The translations under genes were made by a program, and so were the position numbers. A DNA stretch of 23,758 bases from Legionella_A sp049239925 (GTDB lineage: Bacteria > Pseudomonadota > Gammaproteobacteria > Legionellales > Legionellaceae), in assembly GCA_049239925.1 (NCBI GenBank), contig JBMLTO010000020.1:1-23758 (forward strand), written 5' to 3'. Positions 18,224 to 23,758 of this stretch are shown one piece after another. The stretch's first letter is position 1, and each line of letters starts with the position of its first letter. The notes beneath the pieces were generated by a model, which did no database searches, was not told the origin of the DNA, and saw only the letters and a program-made list of their open reading frames with translations.

Positions 18224-18808
18224 CTAAGGCTGATCAGTAGCAATATTTTTAACTAATCGACCATCAATGAACTCATAAACACCGCTTTGGTGCACAAAAA
18301 AATTCATGTTTTCAATGCGGAGTGATTTATCTTTCAATGACAACAAGCCTCGGCCAAGTTTATCTTTTAGAGACTTATCTGCCTCCAAAGACATGATATC
18401 TTCAGGACCAACAAAAAAAGAAACATAAGCTTCGTTAACCTTGTTTTCTTTAACTTTTATAATATCTTTAGCATCTTTTTCTTGAGCATATACCGGTCGA
18501 GACACCATTTGCTTGGGTAAATTAACCAAGATACGTTCCCAACTTGCAATATTAGCACCGTCAGACGAGTATAAAACAATAAATACCTGCTGCTGTCCAC
18601 TTCGCAAAGCTAAGCGATGGGCAAGAGTTTCAGTGGTTGGCTCAATTGAAGTTGCGTTAATTTTATTTGAAAATTCGTCTCTGAGCTCACAAAGTTTCTT
18701 ACCAATCACTTTGAGAAAATTTGATTTGTCCCATGGGCCTCGATCAATTGCCACATTGAAAGCTTTTAAAATGACATCAACTTGATGTTTAGATAATCTA
18801 TCTTTCAT
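18224..18808 (-). CDS. icmQ: IcmQ, Dot/Icm cytosolic/membrane-interacting protein
   Basis: IcmQ can insert into membranes and is controlled by IcmR or its functional replacement (family knowledge). It is recognised by the N-terminal HQVDVILKAFNVAIDRGPW and FLKVIGKKLCELRDEF stretch and by its place before icmP. The second half corresponds to the NAD-binding-fold domain described for the Legionella protein. I chose the ATG at 18808 (194 residues, beginning MKDRLSKHQ) because it matches the family start and size. An in-frame ATG at 18856 would add 16 residues that do not look conserved. Neither ATG has a good ribosome site, so the start is unsettled. The gene follows the small icmR-position gene by 98 bases (50 with the longer start). 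Confidence 0.93.
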   Translation of the reverse strand: MKDRLSKHQVDVILKAFNVAIDRGPWDKSNFLKVIGKKLCELRDEFSNKINATSIEPTTETLAHRLALRSGQQQVFIVLYSSDGANIASWERILVNLPKQMVSRPVYAQEKDAKDIIKVKENKVNEAYVSFFVGPEDIMSLEADKSLKDKLGRGLLSLKDKSLRIENMNFFVHQSGVYEFIDGRLVKNIATDQP

Positions 18809-18906
18809 ATAAGTACATCTATTACCGGCAAAAGGTAGTGCATAAAGCTTACGCATCCGGCTACTGTTAAACTAATATCCATATCAATCGCTCAACACCT
18901 TGTTTA

Positions 18907-19209
18907 CTAGGACAAAATACGACCATCACCACGATTCATCATGGTAGGCGTCTCAACAAGTTCGCTACTTTCAGCCAAGCAATTGATAATTTCGCCTTTG
19001 ACATCGTCAAGCAGCTTAATAACCTCAGCATAAGTATCGTTACTACTGATAACTGCTAATTTTTTTAAGTCTTCACTGGATTTATCTAGGCTCGGCAATG
19101 CGACGAGTTGCAAAAATTCCCTTGGAGTTAGCGCATCGCAATCTTTTAAAGAGGACTGTGTAACAGTACCAAGGAAACTGTGTCGCCCCTCCCAAATACT
19201 ATCAGTCAT
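18907..19209 (-). CDS. icmR-position protein; candidate FIR (functional homologue of IcmR), partner of IcmQ
   Basis: The sequence does not match anything I recognise. It lies exactly where Legionella pneumophila has icmR and where other Legionellales have non-homologous FIR genes whose products bind IcmQ. The 100 residues are mostly helix-forming between about 40 and 80 (SSEDLKKLAVIS, then YAEVIKLLDDVKGEIINCLAES), which fits the short helical partners known for IcmQ. Its length is also right. A good AGGAG precedes the ATG by six bases. A TTAA direct repeat resembling a PmrA site lies 48 bases upstream, and a 104-base gap separates it from icmS. The function is inferred from position alone. 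Confidence 0.8.
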   Translation of the reverse strand: MTDSIWEGRHSFLGTVTQSSLKDCDALTPREFLQLVALPSLDKSSEDLKKLAVISSNDTYAEVIKLLDDVKGEIINCLAESSELVETPTMMNRGDGRILS

Positions 19210-19256
19210 AAAAAACTCCTAGTGTTAATCAATGCTAACAGACTAACAGATAAATA

Positions 19257-19273
19257 CTTAACATAAGCTTAAA
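19257..19273 (-). promoter_or_regulatory. PmrA-like TTAA direct repeat upstream of the icmR-position gene
   Basis: On the plus strand CTTAA occurs twice with an 11-base start-to-start spacing (CTTAACATAAGCTTAAA). On the minus strand it reads TTTAAG then GTTAAG with the same spacing. This is the spacing of the cTTAAt-N5-cTTAAt site of the response regulator PmrA, which controls dot/icm and effector genes in Legionella and Coxiella. It lies in the 104-base icmS-FIR gap, 48 bases from the start codon. The first bases of the half-sites deviate from the consensus on the coding strand, and the DNA is AT-rich. Confidence 0.45.
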
Positions 19274-19313
19274 CAAAAAAAAATTTTCTTATTCTTTACA
19301 ATTGTAAATGATA

Positions 19314-19658
19314 TTAATCGTACATCAGCTCGTCTAAAGGAGTGTAATCTCTGCTCGGTCCACCTTGAATTAACTCATTAATGACATCTACCATGCATAA
19401 CAACCGTAAAACATTAGGAGTAACTTCATCAAATATAACACGAGACCCTAACAATGCATCGGCAGCTTCATCATAAGAAACACCCAAACCGTAGCCTAAA
19501 CACAAGGAACACAACTGATCAGCACGTCTAGCAATGGCAGGCAATAACCCGGTAGGTGAAAAAACTTCATCAAAACTCATAAAACGGTTATTTAAATAAA
19601 ACTTAGCATTCATATTAGCCGCTATCGTTGCTAAATTTTTACTTATGTCAGTTTTCAT
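19314..19658 (-). CDS. icmS: IcmS, secretion adaptor/chaperone
   Basis: This small acidic cytosolic adaptor pairs with IcmW, binds many substrates and docks on the C-terminal tail of DotL (family knowledge). Its 114 residues match the Legionella length. It is recognised by SFDEVFSPTGLLPAIARRAD and LCLGYGLGVSYDEAADALLG. IcmW is not in this window. The ATG directly follows the icmT stop with no spacing, so translation is probably coupled. Confidence 0.95.
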   Translation of the reverse strand: MKTDISKNLATIAANMNAKFYLNNRFMSFDEVFSPTGLLPAIARRADQLCSLCLGYGLGVSYDEAADALLGSRVIFDEVTPNVLRLLCMVDVINELIQGGPSRDYTPLDELMYD

Positions 19659-19919
19659 TCATTGCCACCATGGTTGGGATGATTTGACTGCTCCTGCAAA
19701 AAAGTTTCGCAGCCAGCGAAGAAAAACAGGAACCGTAAATCCGTAGTGTTCAATAATAGCAAAGAAAATAGCTGAGAGAATTACCAAAACCCCAGTCCAA
19801 ACGCGAATATGCATTAGAAATAAAAAAATAGGAAATGCGGCTCTCGCATCAACTAAAAAAAATCGCGCACTACGAGCTGAATCTCGCCAGTGAGCCGTTG
19901 AAGAAAATTCATCAGCCAT
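19659..19919 (-). CDS. icmT: IcmT, small inner-membrane Dot/Icm protein
   Basis: The 86-residue protein has the family signature HWRDSARSARFFLVDARAAF near the N-terminus, then two membrane segments (about 29-37 leading into 42-56) and the conserved GFTVPVFLRWLRNFFAG stretch. In Legionella IcmT is needed for export and for egress from the host; its molecular role is unclear. It is the first gene of the icm series here, with a possible promoter just upstream. Confidence 0.96.
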   Translation of the reverse strand: MADEFSSTAHWRDSARSARFFLVDARAAFPIFLFLMHIRVWTGVLVILSAIFFAIIEHYGFTVPVFLRWLRNFFAGAVKSSQPWWQ

Positions 19920-19949
19920 CGAACTTCTCAGTAATTACTTTATCATATG

Positions 19950-19977
19950 AGTATATATTGCAAATAACTGAAAGCAA
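19950..19977 (-). promoter_or_regulatory. possible sigma-70 promoter of the icmT operon
   Basis: On the minus strand TTGCTT (19972-19977) and TATACT (19950-19955) are 16 bases apart, placing a start about 25 bases before the icmT ATG. The -10 element is good (five of six); the -35 is poor. The 168-base gap to the preceding gene makes a promoter somewhere here likely. Confidence 0.35.
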
Positions 19978-20087
19978 GAAAAATGAATCGCTTGAGTGTA
20001 TTCGCTCAAATAAACGTTTCAGGTGACCAATAGCAATAAATATTGTGCCCCTATAATTCTCTTACTAGATAACAACTATCTCTAAAT

Positions 20088-20285
20088 CTAATAATCAAGA
20101 AAATCCTCAAGCTCATCACGTAACCTTTTTTCTTCCAAAAGATTCTCTAGACGGCGACGTGCATCGATACTGGGTTTTTCTATATCAATTTCATCAATAT
20201 CACTAACGTCAACATCAACATCATCAATAAACTCATCTTCAGTAATAGATTCTTTTTCTTCGTCGTTTTCAAATAGTTCGCTCAT
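20088..20285 (-). CDS. small acidic protein of the PA3496 type
   Basis: The 65-residue protein is extremely acidic through the first 40 residues (runs of Asp/Glu with VDVDVSDIDEIDIE) and ends in a charged helix, DARRRLENLLEEKRLRDELE. That C-terminal block is the hallmark of the short gammaproteobacterial PA3496 family, for which a regulatory or envelope role has been suggested without a clear mechanism. GGGAG lies just upstream of the ATG. It is on the same strand as icmT, 168 bases before it, and is divergent from ygfA. Nothing ties it to secretion except position. Confidence 0.72.
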   Translation of the reverse strand: MSELFENDEEKESITEDEFIDDVDVDVSDIDEIDIEKPSIDARRRLENLLEEKRLRDELEDFLDY

Positions 20286-20691
20286 GTTATTCTCCCAGTT
20301 TGAATCATCAATATAAACTCAAGTATTGGAATTATCTATACAGCGTTCAACAATTTGGCCTCATGCATCGATTAAAGTAAACTCGATATCTCATAAGAAG
20401 CAACGCATTGCCCATACCAAGGTGATTAGCAATCTGCACATTAAATTCGAACGTGCAGCTTATATAACTTATTTTTTTAGTGATGACTAGTTTTTTTAAA
20501 AAAAATCGCTGCATAGTATGATTTTTAACATCTGTGATGCACTAGACTGGACGATACGATATCCCTTAGTTTGATAACACTTCATCTGAGAAATTGATCC
20601 AATATAATTTGTGCATCCTAAACTTCATCCTATACAGCCTACCTTGGATTAGCTAAACTCAAGGATTATTACAAACTGATTGTAATTATGT
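20286..20691. other. divergent intergenic region between the PA3496-type gene and ygfA
   Basis: No gene was found in these 406 bases. A TATAAT at 20603-20608, with a weak -35, could start ygfA transcription. Two inverted repeats are visible: CTGCAC/GTGCAG (20434-20439, 20453-20458) and GATGCAC/GTGCATC (20536-20542, 20611-20617). A run of T followed by a run of A lies at about 20491-20505. In many gammaproteobacteria 6S RNA (ssrS) stands directly before ygfA. I could not recognise its sequence here, although the second inverted repeat encloses a 68-base loop that could belong to some RNA. Confidence 0.5.
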
Positions 20692-21267
20692 ATGAGCGAC
20701 CGATTAAAAAATTCCTTGCGATCGACATTAAAAAATGTTCGAAAAAATTTATCAGCGGATTTTCAGAAAAAAGTTTCTATGAACATATGCTCACGTATCG
20801 AGGAACTATGCCAATACCAGGCGGCTAAACGTATTGGCATATATTATGCAACAAACGGTGAAGTTGACTTAAGCTATCTATGGCAATCTGCTGTGTTACA
20901 AAAAAAAGATTGCTATTTCCCGATTATCAAGCATAACTTATCATTAGATTTTTTGCCGGCTACACCAGAAACCCCCTTTCAAAATAATCAATTCCATATT
21001 GCAGAACCGATTGTTGCCACCGAACTAGCCATCCCAGCAAAAGAGCTAGATCTAATTTTTATACCAGTACTAGCTTTTGACATGTTTGGCACTCGTTTGG
21101 GTTTCGGCAAAGGATATTACGATCGAACCCTAAAAAATATACCCAGTGAGCAGCTAGTTGGTATTGCCTATGAATTTCAACGACAACCCTTTCTTCTTGC
21201 TGAACCGTGGGATGTCCCATTACCTCTCATTATTACCGAACACGCACTGAACTGGAGCATTGCTTAA
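20692..21267 (+). CDS. ygfA: 5-formyltetrahydrofolate cyclo-ligase
   Basis: This enzyme performs the ATP-dependent conversion of 5-formyltetrahydrofolate to 5,10-methenyltetrahydrofolate, returning the stored folate to one-carbon metabolism in the cytosol. The 191 residues have the family's N-terminal basic helix (LKNSLRSTLKNVRKNLS) and the catalytic/phosphate-binding GTRLGFGKGYYDRTL motif near residue 133, preceded by LIFIPVLAFD. The ATG at 20692 lacks a close ribosome site; AAGGA is about 26 bases away. It is followed by ubiK after a 180-base gap and lies on the strand opposite to the icm genes. Confidence 0.95.
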   Translation: MSDRLKNSLRSTLKNVRKNLSADFQKKVSMNICSRIEELCQYQAAKRIGIYYATNGEVDLSYLWQSAVLQKKDCYFPIIKHNLSLDFLPATPETPFQNNQFHIAEPIVATELAIPAKELDLIFIPVLAFDMFGTRLGFGKGYYDRTLKNIPSEQLVGIAYEFQRQPFLLAEPWDVPLPLIITEHALNWSIA

Positions 21268-21421
21268 TGAGCTTTGCAATTTGAACTGTTGTTCCGTCTT
21301 GATTTAGATATGTTGCCAGTTTTGAAACCAAGGCCAACCATACACTAATGCTCTTATAGACTTATATCGTTACCTGGGCATCATCAATCCCAGCAAAGTT
21401 TAATTTGAAGCCTGTAGCTGT

Positions 21422-21448
21422 TTGACCGCTGTTTTGCTAGACTATAAT
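21422..21448 (+). promoter_or_regulatory. sigma-70-like promoter of ubiK
   Basis: TTGACC (21422-21427) and a perfect TATAAT (21443-21448) are 15 bases apart, slightly short. Transcription would start about 21455, 25 bases before the chosen ubiK ATG. The upstream ATG at 21447 overlaps the -10 box, which argues against using it as a start codon. Confidence 0.55.
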
Positions 21449-21479
21449 GTCTGGGAACATCATCAGGGAGACCTACATC

Positions 21480-21749
21480 ATGTTTGATCCTAATTATTTT
21501 GAAGAATTAGCAAAAAAACTTTACACTGTATTACCATCAAGCTTACAAAATATCGAAAATGAGGTACAGCAAAAATTTAAAGATATCTTACAAATAGCCT
21601 TCACCCGTATGGATCTAGTAACCCGTGAAGAGTTTGATATCCAAGTTAAGCTATTAGCTCGTACTCGCGAAAAAGTCGATGCGTTGCAACGCCAGGTGGA
21701 TAACTTGCTACTTGAACAAGTTATGGCAAAACAAGATGAACAAGAGTAA
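21480..21749 (+). CDS. ubiK: UbiK (YqiC/BMFP family), ubiquinone biosynthesis accessory factor
   Basis: This small coiled-coil protein assists the aerobic ubiquinone biosynthesis complex with UbiJ (family knowledge). The product starts FDPNYFEELAKKLYTVLPSS and ends in a leucine-zipper-like coil (FDIQVKLLARTREKVDALQRQVDNL), the standard layout. The ATG at 21480, with AGGGAG nine bases upstream, gives 89 residues. The longer frame from 21447 would begin inside the -10 promoter box. ubiK followed by comM is a common gammaproteobacterial pairing. Confidence 0.93.
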   Translation: MFDPNYFEELAKKLYTVLPSSLQNIENEVQQKFKDILQIAFTRMDLVTREEFDIQVKLLARTREKVDALQRQVDNLLLEQVMAKQDEQE

Positions 21750-21889
21750 TCCTTAGCTTGTTACTTTTTGTACAAGACCTGTATACGATAATATTTTTTG
21801 CCATGTACAAAGATTTTCATTACAAAATGATCGACTATCCACAACTAATCACATAGACTATAACTGTTCAATTTCAGAATGGAATCATT

Positions 21890-23401
21890 ATGAATCTTGC
21901 AATAGTTAAGACTCGCAGTGTTGTGGGAATCTCTGCTCGTTCAGTCTCTGTCGAAGTACATTTATCAAATGGTTTACCCGCCTTTACCATTGTTGGCTTA
22001 CCAGAAACTGCTGTCAAAGAAAGCAAAGACCGCGTACGAAGCGCAATTATAAATAGTCAATTTGATTTTCCCTGCCGTAGAATTACTGTTAATTTAGCTC
22101 CCGCCGACCTACCCAAAACAGGCAGCGGCTTTGACCTACCTATAGCCATTGGAATTCTGATTGCCTCCGAACAAATTCCCGCAGATAAGTTAATCGATCA
22201 CGAGTTTATTGGCGAATTAGCGCTTGATGGTAACTTAAGAGGAGTATCAGCAATCATCCCAATTGTGCTAGCGGCATTTTATGATCAACAACATTTAATT
22301 ATTGCTCATGCTAACTCGATTGAAGCTGCTTTCGTTGCTACTAATAACACCTTCACTGCATCCAACCTACGAGAAGTTTGTAACTACCTGAAACAACAGA
22401 CACCGTTAACGTCTCTGCCAGAATACGTCCCTCCCATTGAAACTGAAGCAACTATTGATTGGTCTGATGTGAAAGGTCAACAGCAAGCAAAACGTGCAAT
22501 GGAAATCGCTGCTTGTGGCGGTCATAGCATTCTACTCTGTGGCCCCCCAGGAAGCGGCAAAACAATGTTAGCTAAGCGATTTATTACTTTATTACCAGAA
22601 CTATCATACAGGCAAGGGCTTGAATGTGCTGCAATTAACTCCCTATGCTCCCGATCAACCCAGTATCGCAATTGGCTACGACCACCGTTAAGAACTCCTC
22701 ATCATACCGCGTCGCAAGTTGCCCTAGTTGGCGGAGGGAATCCTCCCAAACCAGGAGAAATATCACTGGCACACCATGGTGTATTATTTCTTGATGAATT
22801 ACCAGAATTTAACCGACATGTCTTAGAAACACTCAGGGAACCCCTAGAATCAGGAACTATTTGCATTTCTCGAGCCGCTATTCAAATGGAGTTTCCGGCA
22901 AGATTTCAACTGATTGCAGCAATGAATCCCTGTCCGTGCGGACAGTGGGGAAATCCGACAGCAAACTGTTTTTGCTCACCCGACAAAATTAATCGTTATT
23001 TGGCAAAAATTTCTGCACCATTACTCGATCGACTCGATATGCAAATTACTATGCAACCACTTACCGAGGACGAACTACTAACACCATTAACTTCAGTCCA
23101 TAAGGAAAGTTGCGCTCTACGCCAAACAGTCACAGACGTGCGACAGAAACAGCTACATCGACAAGGCTGCATAAATGCCCATCTGAGCACGAAAGATTGC
23201 GAGTTAGTTTGTGCGCTCACACAAACTGAAAAAGATTTTTTACGCCAGGTATTATTAAAGCTTAAATTATCAGGTCGAGCTTTCCATAGGCTATTAAAAG
23301 TAGCGAGAACCATAGCGGATATTGAGAATAATGAGCATGTGGGTTTGAACGAATTAAAGCAAGCGCTGGCTTATAGACAAACCATACAACCGACTAAATA
23401 A
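21890..23401 (+). CDS. comM: ComM/YifB, AAA+ ATPase of the magnesium-chelatase-like family
   Basis: In naturally competent bacteria ComM is a hexameric helicase that promotes branch migration during integration of transformed DNA; its role elsewhere is less clear. Domains: an N-terminal Lon-protease-like domain (about 1-175), the AAA+ domain with Walker A GPPGSGKT at 218-225 and Walker B VLFLDELPEF at 298-307, a cysteine motif PCPCG-x9-CFC (about 347-362), the RLDMQI segment, and a C-terminal Mg-chelatase-type helical domain with SGRAFHRLLKVARTIADIE. The 503 residues are full length. A weak GGA lies eight bases before the ATG. No clear terminator follows. Confidence 0.95.
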   Translation: MNLAIVKTRSVVGISARSVSVEVHLSNGLPAFTIVGLPETAVKESKDRVRSAIINSQFDFPCRRITVNLAPADLPKTGSGFDLPIAIGILIASEQIPADKLIDHEFIGELALDGNLRGVSAIIPIVLAAFYDQQHLIIAHANSIEAAFVATNNTFTASNLREVCNYLKQQTPLTSLPEYVPPIETEATIDWSDVKGQQQAKRAMEIAACGGHSILLCGPPGSGKTMLAKRFITLLPELSYRQGLECAAINSLCSRSTQYRNWLRPPLRTPHHTASQVALVGGGNPPKPGEISLAHHGVLFLDELPEFNRHVLETLREPLESGTICISRAAIQMEFPARFQLIAAMNPCPCGQWGNPTANCFCSPDKINRYLAKISAPLLDRLDMQITMQPLTEDELLTPLTSVHKESCALRQTVTDVRQKQLHRQGCINAHLSTKDCELVCALTQTEKDFLRQVLLKLKLSGRAFHRLLKVARTIADIENNEHVGLNELKQALAYRQTIQPTK

Positions 23402-23574
23402 GACCGTTGTAGATGACAACAAGGGTGGCCCGGTAGACACAGTGCACAGAGCAGTCTATGCAATCGTTAGCTCATGAAAAGGATCAGACAAGTGATCTTG
23501 CTACCATAAAGTTGACACATTAAAGACTAACAAAATGTATAATATTGTTACATTTTTGAGGTATATAAATGATT
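23402..23574. other. region between comM and the intron 3' end
   Basis: No gene was found here. A GTTGT/ACAAC mini-hairpin follows the comM stop (about 23407-23421) without a T-run. A perfect -35-like TTGACA (23512-23517) stands 20 bases from a TATAAT (23538-23543), a spacing too long for a good promoter. The remainder is an AT-rich inverted repeat, listed separately. Confidence 0.5.
23532..23556. repeat. AT-rich perfect 8-bp inverted repeat beside the intron insertion site
   Basis: AAAATGTA and TACATTTT flank a nine-base loop, followed by TTTGAG on the plus strand. It may act as a weak bidirectional terminator for comM and for transcription from the other side. It lies about 20 bases from the presumed intron boundary. 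Confidence 0.5.
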
Positions 23575-23758
23575 ATAGAGTAGAGCTGCGTTCTTCGTGA
23601 GTTGTTCGCAGCCCCCTCGTTAGAACCCGGCGTGCCCTATTAAGGCACCGGGCTCAAAGCACATCAAATTACAGTCAGCATGAGCAGGACGGGAAACTGC
23701 TATGGTAGAGTCGAGAACTGGCGCGCGCATTATTACAACAACCACGTTTCCAGTCCCC
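23575..23758 (-). mobile_element. 3' end of a group II intron (domains V and VI), cut by window edge
   Basis: On the minus strand a 33-base domain V (23623-23655) is followed after four bases by domain VI (23578-23618). In domain VI, GAGGGGGCTGCG pairs with CGCAGCTCTACTC, leaving one unpaired adenosine at 23581, the expected branch point. The 3' boundary should be six to eight bases further (23573-23575); CTCTAT gives the usual AY end. The sequence between 23656 and the edge would be the end of the intron-encoded reverse transcriptase or domain IV. Short open frames run to the edge, but I could not recognise a maturase C-terminus. The intron points toward the icm locus and converges with comM. 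Confidence 0.85.
23623..23655 (-). other. group II intron domain V hairpin
   Basis: On the minus strand GAGCCCGG pairs with CCGGGTTC over eight base pairs (one G-U), then a two-base CG bulge on the 3' side, then TGCC with GGCA closing a TTAATAG loop. The basal AGC triad, the two-base bulge and the total length are the defining features of the catalytic domain V. The loop is not the common GAAA tetraloop, but TTAATA-type loops are a variant I recall from one family of bacterial introns. Confidence 0.85.

Noticed and set aside
21447..21479. Upstream ATG giving a 100-residue UbiK
   Set aside because: The ATG overlaps the -10 box of the apparent promoter, and the family N-terminus (MFDP) begins at 21480 with a proper ribosome site.
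23512..23543. TTGACA and TATAAT as a plus-strand promoter after comM
   Set aside because: The spacer is 20 bases, too long for sigma-70, the TATAAT lies inside an AT-rich inverted repeat, and no gene follows before the intron.

Overview
The window carries a nearly complete dot/icm type IVB secretion core operon from an AT-rich gammaproteobacterium of the order Legionellales (Coxiella, Rickettsiella, Diplorickettsia or Berkiella-like). The assignment rests on gene order and on protein lengths close to the Legionella counterparts as I recall them. A genus cannot be named from the sequence alone. An intracellular or host-associated life is inferred from the secretion system.

Layout. Positions 19919 down to 3062 (minus strand) read icmT, icmS, an unrecognised small gene, icmQ, icmP, icmO, icmN, icmM, icmL, icmK, icmE, icmG, icmC, icmD, icmJ, icmB. 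This is the Legionella order, with icmR replaced by an unrelated-looking 100-residue protein, as in other Legionellales where this slot is hypervariable. The products are the coupling complex (IcmO/DotL, IcmP/DotM, IcmJ/DotN, with adaptor IcmS), the VirB4-like ATPase (IcmB/DotO), inner-membrane parts (IcmL, IcmM, IcmG, IcmC, IcmD, IcmT), the outer-membrane and periplasmic core (IcmK/DotH, IcmE/DotG, IcmN/DotK) and the IcmQ module. Downstream of icmB, where Legionella has tphA-icmF-dotU, there are instead two membrane proteins (210-1508 and 1723-2796) that are diverged paralogues of each other. They are candidates for substrates or accessory factors. One carries a Ser/Asn-rich tract encoded by a hexanucleotide tandem repeat.

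Upstream of icmT lies a small acidic protein of the PA3496 type (minus strand). Beyond it a housekeeping block runs on the plus strand: 5-formyltetrahydrofolate cyclo-ligase (ygfA), ubiK and comM/yifB.

Edges. On the minus strand the right edge (about 23575-23758) holds the 3' end of a group II intron: a clear domain V, and a domain VI with a bulged adenosine. The left edge (about 1-180, same strand) looks like structured RNA that may be the 5' part of a second such intron, but this is much less certain. If both are right, two same-direction retroelements bracket the secretion locus.

Main points of interest: the paralogous pair next to icmB, the icmR-position orphan with a PmrA-like TTAA repeat 48 bases upstream, the C-X23-C super-repeat in IcmE, and the intron-bounded edges.
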